This document shows, piece after piece, positions 13,352-23,734 of a DNA stretch of 64,000 nucleotides. The notes under the pieces are model-generated. The model searched no databases and was not told the DNA's origin. It saw only the letters and a list, made by a program, of their open reading frames with translations. Origin of the DNA: Corythoichthys intestinalis (lineage: Eukaryota; Chordata; Actinopteri; Syngnathiformes; Syngnathidae); the NCBI RefSeq assembly GCF_030265065.1, contig NC_080412.1, positions 27,704,501 to 27,768,500 on the forward strand, read 5' to 3'. The position numbers were made by a program, and so were the translations under genes. Within the stretch, counting starts at the first letter, position 1. Each line of letters starts with the position of its first letter.

Positions 13352-13429
13352 ACACAGGCATAATGGAATGGCAAAAATATTTCAAATGACTCATGAATCA
13401 TTTTTAATCTATGACACAGCACTCATTTA

Positions 13430-13600
13430 ACTCACTGGGTACCATTCATGGCGATCCTTTGCCCCCTGCCTTCCCAGTTAAAATGGATTGCACATCTAGC
13501 ACTATCAACGGCACTGAAACAAGGCCATTCACAGCCAGTCCTCCAAGTTCAAATGAATTGGACGTCAATTTCTGGCAATGGCAGACAATGATTTTGTTGA
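13430..13600. repeat. Palindromic TTAA-type mini-element, diverged
   Basis: The block opens with TTAACTCACTGGGTACC and contains 'cccagttaaaatggattg' and 'caagttcaaatgaattggac' arms. It closes with 'ggcaatggcagacaatga'. It is the same family as the copies at 10836 and 57005. Confidence 0.65.
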
Positions 13601-14572
13601 ATTCGTTTCGATGAATTCGTTCCCAGCGAGGATTGGACTCCGCCAAGGCTGCCCTTTGTCACCGATTCTGTTCATAATTTTTATGGACAGAATTTCTAGG
13701 CGCAGCCGAAGCATTGAGGGTGTCCGGTTTGGTGGCCTCAGCATTGCATCTCTGCTTTTTGCAGATGATGTGGTGCTGTTGGCTTCATCAAGCCATGACC
13801 TCCAACTCTCACTGGGGCGGTTTGCAGCTGAGTGTGAAGCGGTTGGGGTGAAGATCAGCACTTCCAAATCCGAGACCATGGTCCTCAGCCGGAAAAGGGT
13901 GGCATGCCCTCTCCGGGTCGGGGATGAGATCCTGCCCCAAGTGGAGGAGTTCAAGTATCTTGGGGTCTTGTTCACGAGTGAGGGTAGGAGGGAGCGGGAG
14001 ATTGATAGGCGGATTGGTGCAGCGTCTGCAGTGATGCGGACTCTGCACCGGTCCGTTGTGGTGAAGAAGGAGCTGAGCCAAAAGGCGAAGCTCTCGATTT
14101 ACCGGTCGATCTACGTTCCTACCCTCACCTATGGTCACGAGCTGTGGGTTGTGACCGAAAGAACAAGATCCCGGATACAAGCGGCCGAAATGAGTTTCCT
14201 CCGCAGGGTGTCCAGGCTCTCCCTTAGAGATCGGGTGAGAAGCTCGGTCATCCGGGAGGGGCTTGGTGTCGAGCCGCTACTCCTCCGCGTTGAGAGGAGC
14301 CATTTGAGGTGGCTCGGGCTTCTGGTTCGGATGCCTCCTGGACGCCTCCCTGGAGAGGTGTTCCGGGCATGTCCCACCGGTGGGAGGCCCTGGGGTCGAT
14401 CCAGGACACGCTGGAGAGACTATGTCGCTCGGCTGGCCTGGGAACGCCTTGGAATCCCGCCGGAGGAGCTGGCTGAAGTCACTGGGGAGAGGGAAGTCTG
14501 GGCTTCCCTGCTAAAGCTGCTGCCCCCGCGACCCGACCCCGTAATAAGCGGAAGATAATGGATGGAAAAACT
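13600..14572 (+). mobile_element. Rex3 (RTE-clade) LINE, 5'-truncated 3' half
   Basis: An open frame to 14558 encodes the later part of reverse transcriptase and the C-terminal region. It includes GLRQGCPLSPILF, FADDVVLLASSSHDLQ with the catalytic ADD box, and YLGVLFTSEGRREREIDRRI. The DNA near 13643 has 'caaggctgccctttgtcacc', which I recall as the Rex3 marker primer site. The element ends with the usual GATAATGGATGGA tail. The first part of the element, including the endonuclease, is absent, as expected from incomplete reverse transcription. The frame is still open, so the insertion is fairly young. Confidence 0.85.
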
Positions 14573-14582
14573 CCATCAACTA

Positions 14583-15633
14583 CAGTGTATCACAAAAGTG
14601 AGTACACCCCAGGTATTTCTGCAGATATTTAAGAATATCTTTTCATGGGACAACACTGACAAAATGAAACTTTGACACAATGAAAAGTAGTACGTATGCA
14701 GATTGTATAATAGAGTTAATTTATTTTCCTCTCAAAATGACTCAAAATATAGCCATTAATATCTAAACCCCTGGCAACAAAATTGAGTACACCCCTTAGA
14801 AACTACATACATCCCTAGATGTCCAAATTGAGTACTGCTTGTCATTTTCCCTCCAAAATGTCATGGACTCGTTACAGGAGTGCTGTCAGCATTGCTGCAG
14901 AGATTGAAGAGGTTGGGGGTCAGCCTGTTAGTGCTCAGACCATGCGCCGCACTCTACATCAAATTGGTGTGCATGGCTGTCACCCCAGGAGGAAACCTCT
15001 TCTGAAGACGGTACACAAGAAACCATGTCCTATGGTCTGATGAGACGAGCGGGCTTTATTGGGTACCGTCTTTAGAAGAGACTTCCTCCTGGGGTGACAG
15101 CCATGCACACCAATTTGATGTAGAGTGCAGCTTATGATCTGAGCACTAACAGGCTAACACCCCCACCTCTTCAATTTCTGCAGCAATGCTGACAGCACTC
15201 CTGTAGCGGGCCACATGACATTTTGAAGGGAAAAGGACAAGCTGTACTCAATTTGGACATTTAGGGATGTACAGTACGTAGTTTCTAAGGGGTGTACTCA
15301 CTTTTATTGCCAGCAGTTTAGATATTAATTGCTATATTTTGAGTTATTTTCAGGGGAAAATAAATGAATGAATGAATGAATGAAATGTTTATTGTCATCA
15401 TCATCGGTATCATTGACAGATACAAAATGTGAAGATTTGCCCGAAGAAAGAAAAAAAAACGAAGAAAGACAAAGGCGGACGGGAGAAGCAAATTAACTAT
15501 TATATAAGCTGCACATGGACTACTTCTCATTGTGTCAAAGTGTCATTTTGTCAGTGTTGTCCCATGAAAAGATATACCGGTACTTAAATATCTGCAGAAA
15601 AGCGAGGGGTGTACTCACTTTTGTGATACACTG
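14583..15633. mobile_element. Foldback element made from two inverted halves of a Tc1-like transposon
   Basis: TA dinucleotides flank the termini CAGTGTATCACAAAAGTGAG and CTCACTTTTGTGATACACTG. The left arm carries the transposase piece SIAAEIEEVGGQPVSAQTMR. The right arm carries the same piece in reverse (from about 15065 outward). The arms are about 430-550 bases and the loop near 15030-15060 is short. A (GAAT)n-led insertion sits at about 15360-15520. It has no complete transposase and must be moved by another element's enzyme. Confidence 0.85.
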
Positions 15634-15639
15634 TACTTC

Positions 15640-16520
15640 AAAGTGGGTATTTATTTTAAAAATAGTTTTAATATGTTTAACACATTACATTGACTCCGTT
15701 ACATTTAATTGAGTAACTTTTAGAAAAAAAATTACTTCTAAGAGTAGTTTTACCAAGCCCTACTTTTTACTTTTACTTGAGTAGATTTGTGAAGAGGTAA
15801 TACTCTTACCCCACTTCTTTGGGCTACACTAGTTGTTATATTTTTCCTTTTTAACGCCACATATTAGCGTCTGGCTCTACCAGTTTCACTAATGAGACAT
15901 CACAACAATAATCACATGCGTTCGTTATACCAATCAGACTCAAGCTTGCCGTTCTATGATCACGACGGCCTGTTTAATCACGTACCATCTTTAAAGCACC
16001 GTAAAAAATTAAGTATTTGACATAAAACACTGGCATCAACATGACTCAAAAGCATGGATTTTAACCTCTCTCCCAGTTTTTATTTGGTACCGAGTGACCA
16101 TGGAAAACCGGAGATATGATCTTTTTAATTTCATATTAGGAAATATGTTTTCTCAACTAGAGAGCACTTATGCTCTTTGAAAGAATTTTGCTTCATTTCT
16201 GTAGATATTTTTTCTCACCAGAATTCAATGTTTTTTTTAATCTTTTTTTTTTTTTTTTAAATTTCTTGGCTTAATGTGGTTATGAAATAGGTTATAGTAC
16301 AGTATAATAACAACAGTTCATATAGAGGAAAAAAACTTGTAAAATATCAAACATAAAAAGCAGTTACTCATAACCTGACTCATTTCTTTCCATCAAATAC
16401 TTTTTTTTCTTGTAATTAAGTACATTTTTTGGATGACCACTTTTACTTGAGCAATATTATTTTAAAGTACCACAAATCTTACTTGAGAAAGCTTTTTGAC
16501 TACTCTACCAGCCTCTGTTA
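15640..16520. repeat. Remnant of a 'TTACTTGAGTA' type MITE plus spacer
   Basis: Phrases such as 'cttttacttgagtagattt' near 15770 and 'ccacttttacttgagcaat' near 16440 mark the two ends of a dispersed fish repeat; a similar one lies at 53998-54430. Between them lies AT-rich sequence without a gene. Terminal repeats and target duplication could not be fixed. Confidence 0.35.
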
Positions 16521-16850
16521 AGTTTATACATTCATTTATTTAAAAATAATTTTGAAATAATATAAAAAATTCATTAATTATTAATAATTATTATACATAT
16601 ACAGTATAATTATATTTGAGACCTGACCTGGCATGCTAGTTGATGTTGAAATAAAACATGAATGTAGAGAATAGGGACTCTTGATGGTGTGAGGAGCAGC
16701 TGTTTGAACACCATGGGAGGAGTTTGTGCTAATTTTAACTCCAACAATTTGACACATGTTGGAAATCAACACGCACTTCCAGCTTCCCTCCTGTATGTTG
16801 CACCTTGTGTGTTTTTATCATTGTCGGCACAGGAAGTGCAAAAACAACAA
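16521..16850 (+). other. fbxo40 upstream region and 5' UTR
   Basis: The region leads to the proposed first coding exon of fbxo40. A possible acceptor 'gtcggcacag' at about 16831 would begin a short exon that ends with the ATG. No TATA box could be assigned. Confidence 0.35.
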
Positions 16851-19377
16851 ATGGTGAGTACGCACCCTCTCATTGACAAAAAGGGTATTCATAAATGCCT
16901 TTATCAAATGTTGACATTTTACACACTAAGGTTAAGAATGGACAGTCATGACGGACATAGCTGAAAGGTCAGATTTTAGTGTTTACAAGCTTGTGTGAGT
17001 GTACATGTACTATAAGCCAATGAAAAAGAAGCCTAGTAAATAATCCATTTCCAATCTTCCTGTTTGTAAACTATATAAGGTCATTATAGAATCTATAACT
17101 TAGACACACACCATGCTAATCACATGCGTTTGTGTGTCAGCACACCCACTGTGGTTCCTGCTACAGCACGCTCTGCCGAGCACAAGTGGAGGCGGGCGTA
17201 TGTTGCGCCGTCGTGGCATGCCGCCTGCGTTGTGGAGCGCTCTTCCACTCGTGCAAAGAGGAGGGGCACCTGCTGCTTTGCCCCTGCGTCCGCGTGCCCT
17301 GCCTCAATTTCAACTACGGCTGCCCAGCCCAACTGCCGCGAGCCCAACTAGCTGCCCACTTGCGGGCGTGCCCGGCAAGTGCCGTGGTCTGCTGCGTGGA
17401 GTGGAACCGTTGGCCGGCTAATGATGCCCACTCGTACCCGAGCCCTGAATTGTACAGCAATTTAATGAGGGAATGCAAGGAGGGTCTGTGCAAGGACCTG
17501 GACCTGGCCATGGCCCTGAAGGACCAGATGCACTTGTTTCGCTCGTTGAAGATGAAGGAGCTTTTCCCGGAGCTGACACAGTTTGCTGGAGAAGAGGAGA
17601 ACAAGAGGAGGGAAGAGGAGAAGAAGAAGCAGGAGGAGAAGAAGAAAGCCGCCTTGGAGAAGGAGTCCACTCCAAAGACCTGGGAGTCTTTTAGCCCTTT
17701 TCATTTCAATATTACTACTGAGAAGGATGATGAGGAAGAGGAAGAGGAGGAACTAACTCAGCAGGAGCGTGAGGCACTGGCCAGGAAGCCTTTAGAGGAG
17801 AGTCAAGGTCAGCTAGATCACTTCAGCGCCTGGGAGAGCATGTTCAGCATGGCCATGGGAGGATGCAGAGAAGCAGGGAAAGGAAATCAGCAGGACGCAG
17901 GCGAGGCCGGGAGGCCGGGTGGAGTCACGGAGGCGGCAGTCACCCACGAGGTTTCACCCTTGTCGCCCTCCAACGTCGAGAAGGATACCTTCAGGTACGA
18001 CCACGTGGAACCTATGAAAATTGTGGCTGTGAGGACCTTCAAGGTTCCGAGCAGCTTCTCGGCCAAACAAGGTCGCATCCGTAACCCAGGTTTCTACAAG
18101 AGGGACAACAAGGCCGTGGACACAGCAGATCTGCCACGGCAAGACATGCCCGTCTGGGAGGAGGTTCAGGTCAGACAACCCTTGACACAATGATGCTGAT
18201 GAAAATGATCACCATGTGAATGCGGGTCCTCAGGCGTCACTGCTGTGCTCTCTGGAGAAGGAGCAACGAGGTCACCTGATCGCCGAGAAGATCTGCACCG
18301 ATGGCCTCCTACAGGATGAGGGCACGCAGACTTTCCAATTCCTCTCTGCGCCCTTTGCCAGCGCCGCATCCTTGGCGGACCTGACGGCCGGCAGGGAGGA
18401 GGAACTCCACCTTCAGCTGCAGCTGGAGAGCGTCAGCAACCGTCATCACAAGGCCAGCTCTGCCTTCACCGCTGTGTGTGGACACACCGTCCACAGGCGG
18501 GAATACGCCTCGCATTACAAGTTTGTAACGCATGCCTCATACAACATTTTCTTAACACAGGGTCAACCTGCACCCATCATAAAACTTTACGCAGCAGTTC
18601 CAACAAAGCACTGCGTTACTTCTTTGTTCCTGATTCAGGAACGTGCACAGTGACATCCAGACAAACGTCAACGGATGGTTCCAGCAACGATGTCCGCTAG
18701 CATACTTGGGCTGCACATTCAGCCAGACCAGGTTCACACCGTCCACCCATCAGGCTGCTGTGGTTTTCACGTAAGGTCATCGTAAACCTAAAATTAGATT
18801 ATATCTGAAGAGGACAATAGATCCAATCCAGGATTTACTGAGTCTTTCCTTTAGCGAGGATCTGGGCTGCTTCCAGCTGCGTCCTGTCATCCCGGCCAGT
18901 GGAAGTCATGCTCCTTCCTGTGATGCTCTGAGCTCGCTTCCCTTCGAGCTCCTCTGTCACGTGGCGACGTTCCTGGACAGTTTATCGCTGTCCCAGCTGG
19001 CTCTGGTGTCTCACCTCATGAGGCAAGTTTGCTCCACGCTTCTGCCAACACATGGGATAGTCTCCCTGCGCTGGGAAAAGGTGGTCCGGCCTGGAGGCAG
19101 GATCCAATGGAGTGCACAGAACAAGGTCTGGTGTAATCAAAATCAAAACCGTTCAACTCAGCTGCAAAGTTGAGTGGGAATTTTTTGCGTGCAGGTGTGG
19201 CACTTTAGCAGTAGTTTCTCAGAAGTGGACAGGTGGAAATTCCGGGACATTCCATCCATGTCGGAGCACCTGCGGTTGTGTCCCTTCTACCAGCGAGAGA
19301 GCAGAAACGATCGTGTTTTGCTGCCGGACATCGAGTGCAAACGCCAATGTGAAATGCACTCAAACAATCCTCACTAA
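16851..19377 (+). CDS. fbxo40: F-box only protein 40 (muscle SCF ubiquitin ligase receptor)
   Basis: Coding exons 16851-16853 (the ATG alone), 17141-18169, 18234-18520, 18639-18770, 18855-19125 and 19195-19377 join in frame to 634 residues; human FBXO40 has about 709. The N-terminus HTHCGSCYSTLCRAQVE starts a TRAF-type zinc finger that continues through CLNFNYGCP and VCCVEWNRWP. Then ALKDQMHLFRSLKMKELFPE matches FBXO40 rather than FBXO30. A long Glu/Lys-rich linker follows. The F-box is LSSLPFELLCHVATFLDSLS near residue 490-525. FBXO40 joins SKP1-CUL1 and marks IRS1 for degradation in muscle. The long exon has no in-frame ATG before its zinc finger. The ATG in front of a gtgagt donor at 16854 is therefore taken as the start; this part of the model is the weakest. 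A second zinc-finger-like segment (CGHTVHRREYASHYKNVH) is also conserved. Confidence 0.86.
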
Positions 19378-20059
19378 TATACAGATTAACGGTGAAAATA
19401 CGTGGATAAATATCTTTTAACACATCATTGTTTGATGATCAAGTAGGTTCACCAGCAACCTACCGAGCTGATCTGTTTTGCCTTCCTTGGATTTGTGGAT
19501 CTAGGTGCAAAAATAACTTGTAGAAAAGACAACTTTGAGGTCAGAAGTGGTGTCATTCCTAGATCTGACTTCCGAGCTACATGTTGAAGTGCTTTGTCAA
19601 CCTCCTAAAAAACTAATTCTAGTTCTACAGGTTATATTTCCGACAGCTACGGATGAATTGTTCAACAAATAAGTTTTTTCGATAAGTTACCTTTGCACCA
19701 AATATAAGCTCCATATGAACGTACCCTGTGAGATGTTAGACTTGTTCTAATTGTGAGCCTTTCATGTTGAAATGAGTTAAGTACAAGGCAAGTTTGTCTT
19801 TCAAAGTAAAATTTCATTCAGGAATGAAAAGCAATTACAAGCAAGACAATTGTCTCGTTATTTCATCTTCTGGTATCTGACATGCAACAACAATAGCAGT
19901 TTGTTTCAATAATCCAAAGAATAATACGTCCTCCACCACAGAAATTCCATCATTGTACAATTTATTGGTTATGCTTTCATCTAACGTTTTTTCAGGTTTT
20001 GTTATTTTTGAGGTCTCCATTTTCATGCTAAACTACATTCAAGTCAACTCAAAAGACTT
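19378..20059. other. Convergent 3' flanks of fbxo40 and the liat1-like gene
   Basis: No gene or clear repeat is visible. The left part should hold the fbxo40 3' UTR and the right part the 3' UTR of the gene on the other strand, whose stop codon is at 20060. Confidence 0.4.
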
Positions 20060-22016
20060 TTAGAGTACATCGTTGCTTAAAAGAGGCAAGGGGGTGCGGT
20101 TGGGGCCAGGGCTAGTCGCCGGCCAAGCGTCTCTCTGGGCAGCGTAGCGGCGCCTCCTGTTGGCCCGGTATTCCTCGAGCCTTTCTTGCTCTGCCCAAGG
20201 GTCTTCCAAGACCCCCTCCCACCTCAGGCACTCTCTAACCTGCATGTCCAACTCCGCCACCTCCGGCTCTTCAACAGGGCTTTCTGCTTTGGTGTGATTG
20301 GGCTGGGGCTCTCTTGGAGGTTCTTTGTTCTTCTTGCATGCTCCTCGCCGTTTGGACATTTGACCACGAGGCACCGTTGTCACCTGCACGACCTCGGGGG
20401 CCTTGACTACTGGGTTTGCTTCATCTAGGGTGAACGAGGGTTAGGGTTAACAAGGGTTGACTGATCATTACGTTGACATACCACACCTATAAAATTTCAA
20501 TATCATGAAAAAAAGTATTATTTTTGTCATTTGGGTGTAAAAAAGTGAAATATTTTTAGCTTTTAATTGTAATTTGATTGATTATGGCTTACAAATAATG
20601 AAAACAGAATATGGAGTTTTTCAAACAATGGAACTATCCCATAAAACAGTTAAAATGAGTGTGTATGTCATTGCTATTGACGGCAATAGACGTCAATGGC
20701 AACAACAGCAAATATGTTAAAAAGCAACATTAGAGAGAACATAAAATTGTCTAAGAATCCAAAAGTTGAACATTTGTAGCATAGGCGGAGTTTTGACTTT
20801 TGGGGCGGGGGGGCCCAACATGTTGATGACCTCGAAACGCAGTGTCAGCAATAAAATTAACTTAGAAGAATATTTGTAAAATAAGTTAACAATAAGCATT
20901 TTTTGTTTTCCATCATTCTTGAGGGGAATTCTAAATCAGGCTGCTTAGGCAGTACTTTTCGCAAAGATCGTCATCCATTGAATATGGCACGCCAATGTAG
21001 TTACCCCAGTCAAAAATTGTATCCCCTGGGCCGAGCCATATCGAGGTAGATTTGTGTCTTTATTATTCAATCAAAAAAAGTTGCTTCAATGAAAAAAATG
21101 TTGCTTCAATCAAAATATATACATTTTTAACCAAAAAAGGTCGCTTCAATTAAAAAAAAAAAAAAAAGTGTTTGAATGCAAAAATAAATTTGAAACTCAA
21201 AAAAATGCATGTGAAAGCGATTTTTCTTTGATTTTTTCCCCCCTTTTTCTTTCTTTTTTTGATTGAAGCAACTTTTTCGATTGAAGTAATGTTGATTTGT
21301 GTTTGGCCACATTTCGGCTAGGACATTTTTGTCTTTACCATTCAATCAAAAAATAAGTTGCTTAAAAATATTTGTTTTTCAAAAAGAAAAATCACTTCAA
21401 TCAAAAAAAGAAAAATTTCAATCATGGAAAAAGTTTTTGAATGCGAAAAAATATTTGAGATTGAAAAATTTGAATTTGAACACTTAATTTTTAATCCAAA
21501 AAGTTTTCTTTGGTTGAAGCAATCCTTTTTGTGTTTGGGCCATATTATGGGTAGGACATTTGTGTCTAAATCATTTAATCCTAAAAAAAGTTGCTTCAAT
21601 TGAAAAAAAAAATGTAATCAAAGAAAAAAAATCATTTGAAATATAAAATTGCCCTCCCCTAATTTTATTTTATTTTTTTTTAAATTAGTTGCTAGTCACC
21701 TGATATGTTCGAAAAATAATTTTGACCCATTATAATTTTTTTTTTTTTTTTTTTTTGTTCATTTCATTCATTTTTGTTGCAGTTTTATTGCTTTACAACT
21801 TTTATATATGGGAAAGTCAATTACAAGCAATGACACTTTTCGGCCAGCGGGGGGTCCTGGCCCCTCTTAAAAATCCGCTTATGATTTACCTGGAAGTTGT
21901 GGAGGTGACTGTGGAGTATCAACTTTCTTCCTTTTCTTTCTTTTCTTCCTTTTTTTCTTCTTTTTGTCGTCCCAGCTGCTTGCATTCTTAAGTTTCTGGT
22001 TTTCCTCCTCAGACAT
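20060..22016 (-). CDS. liat1: LIAT1-like protein (ligand of arginyltransferase ATE1)
   Basis: Two exons, 22016-21890 and 20424-20060, joined at CCAG/gtaaat and a caccctag acceptor, give 163 residues. Residues 1-42 hold a strongly basic run (DDKKKKKRKKRKKRKKV). The second exon holds an acidic stretch (SPVEEPEVAELDMQV), then CLRWEGVLEDPWAEQERLEE and YRANRRRRYAAQRD near residues 108-145. A poly-lysine block followed by a single RWEGVL..DP...E..YRANRRRRY block is what I recall of LIAT1. In mammals LIAT1 binds ATE1 and JMJD6. The match is from memory, without an alignment. The intron is filled by a transposon (20780-21883) whose end lies only six bases after the 5' splice site. Human LIAT1 maps to chromosome 17, like the genes on the right of this window. 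Confidence 0.6.
20780..21883. mobile_element. Non-autonomous DNA element with CATAGGCGGAGTTT ends, copy 2
   Basis: This sister copy of 12195-13351 has a left end CATAGGCGGAGTTTTGAC and right end AAAATCCGCTTATG. The interior shows three subrepeats of about 245 bases. Each contains 'ggacatttgtgtct' or a variant, a 'cattcaatcaaa' box and 'gttgcttcaat'. Copy 1 has two clear subrepeats. It fills most of the intron of the liat1-like gene. Confidence 0.72.
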
Positions 22017-22560
22017 GCTTGCAATCTAATGGGTCACACTTTTTCTTAGTCTCTTAACAATGACAAAGGAGTTGAAAGGTTTTTAAGCACTCCGTTGCCG
22101 AAAAGAGTGATGTTACTCTGGTTAATTCTTTTAAGTTGGGGGGGATCGGCCTCGAGTCTTGGGCTAAACAAAATTTGGCCATTTGCTCTCGCCGCTTGAC
22201 GTTTCCATAGCAACGGCATGCAAGGGTCGGGGTGCCCGCCAATGATTTCTCATAAAAGCCTCGTTTTGAACTTTGAAACATAAAATTAAGATTAAAATCC
22301 CCGTGAATGGAACAAATTCAACCGAATTGTTTTTTTTATACTAATGTTAGGAAGGTTACGAATGTGGAATTTGAGCGAGTATTTAACTTCCGGTTTTACT
22401 TCCGGGAAGGGAAATCCCAAAGGAAGTACGACAGTCGTGCAGACATACCGAAAAAGTACAATAAAAGCGTCTTCAAAGCTTTATCATGACGTATTTCTAC
22501 ACGATTCTTCTGATAAGGAGGCACGCGCAACTAGTTCACACAAATAATAATTTGTAAATA
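22017..22560 (-). promoter_or_regulatory. Upstream region of the liat1-like gene with paired ETS sites
   Basis: At 22388-22408 'acttccggttttacttccgg' holds two ETS-type cores in tandem, as often found in TATA-less housekeeping promoters. The gene begins to the left on the complementary strand. Assignment is by position and motif only. Confidence 0.4.
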
Positions 22561-23080
22561 CATTTCTGATATATCACTGACGGTAATTTACAACAAAAAA
22601 AGGTAACCCTCCAAGTACCATAGCTGAAAACGTTTTGTTCCTGAAATTGTTATATCAATACTGTTTTTATTTATTTATTTTTTATTAATAATCATTATTG
22701 CATTGTATATGATTATTTATAATTATAAAAATTGCCCCAAGTAAAACTCTAAAGTTGTTTTTTTTTTTACTAATTTTATGGCGAATGAACAAACTCTCAT
22801 TCGCCTAAAACAATTGGACGTCTAGCGTTGTCAATAGCAACCAATGAGTTAAATGAGTGCTTGCAAAGATTAAAAAAAAAAAAAAAAACACACACAATTC
22901 GTGCATGTAAGGGTTAAATTATTGGTACTATACCAATAAAATGTTTAAATTGTAAGTAAATTACGAAAAAAAGAACACATTATTTGACAAGAATGTAGCC
23001 AAAATATTGCAGAAAAAAAAGTTAAATTACACACCAAGGAAGGAACATTTTAACAAAAATGATTCCCTACATATTTATAC
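22561..23080. other. AT-rich spacer with mini-element piece
   Basis: A partial palindromic mini-element lies at about 22775-22857 ('caattggacgtctagcgttg', ending AATGAGTTAA). Otherwise poly-A/T and AT-rich sequence without a gene. Confidence 0.5.
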
Positions 23081-23570
23081 GTTTAACACACGTGTGCGTT
23101 TCCTCCATGTGTTCACGTGACTATCCGCCTCGTCATCACCCCTATCTATGATCGATATCTCTTCAATCACTTCATTGCTATATTTGAAGGCGTGCTCGGG
23201 AGGAGGCGCGGCCAGAGTGAGTCAGCTGACTAGCACCGACAACTTGTGTTACGTTATAACGCAGGCATCTAATCGGTGTGTGAAGCCGGCGTGGATCACT
23301 TCCTTACATGAACGCGACCGAGCCGGAAGAAGAATAAAACCAAGAAGGACGAGAAGGTTCCACCGAGGGTTCGGACTTCGGCTCGTAACGTCTGCGTCTA
23401 GTTGTGACGTGAGTGTGTCACGGTTGTCGTGCGGTGGATTGATTTCATTTTTCTTAACACTGGTGGCGAGACTTTGGGTGGACACTATGTCTCGGAACCA
23501 TAGTTACCTTCCCGAGGGGCGCTTTGGTCGGGTCCGAAATAGGCCTGCTCGTTCTGATGTGACAGCGTAA
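23080..23570 (+). repeat. Fossil LTR retroelement fragment (LTR plus leader)
   Basis: A GC-richer block has a TATATTTGAAGG box near 23179 and AATAAAA near 23334. At about 23460 'ctggtggcgagactttgg' looks like an LTR edge followed by a primer-binding site of gypsy type. A short open start follows (MSRNHSYLPEGRFGRV). It is a partial fossil; only the left part of the element is recognised. Confidence 0.4.
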
Positions 23571-23639
23571 TGTCACTTGTCTACAACTTTTATGTCGATT
23601 GACAATGCACTAAAGATTTTCAGAACATTAATTCATCGT

Positions 23640-23734
23640 CTGACTTTGAATGGGCTAGACGTCCAATCCATTCTGACTGTGAGCCCCTCCCAGTCAAAAT
23701 GGGTCGAACGTCTTTTTGCGTCAATAGCGCTAAA
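23640..23734. repeat. Palindromic TTAA-type mini-element, split by a hAT insertion
   Basis: The arms 'gctagacgtccaatccattc' and 'cagtcaaaatgggtcgaacg' belong to the palindromic family. A hAT-type element (23735-24980) is inserted at its right side. Confidence 0.6.

Noticed and set aside
13090-13422. Frames reading IYIYIY around 13150-13270
   Set aside because: Translation of an AT/AC microsatellite inside a transposon, not a protein.
13578-14558. 326-residue open frame as a host gene
   Set aside because: It carries the reverse transcriptase FADD box and the Rex3 3' end, so it is a LINE fragment.
23148-23570. 140-residue frame as a host gene
   Set aside because: It lies across a fossil LTR retroelement fragment and has no recognisable domain.
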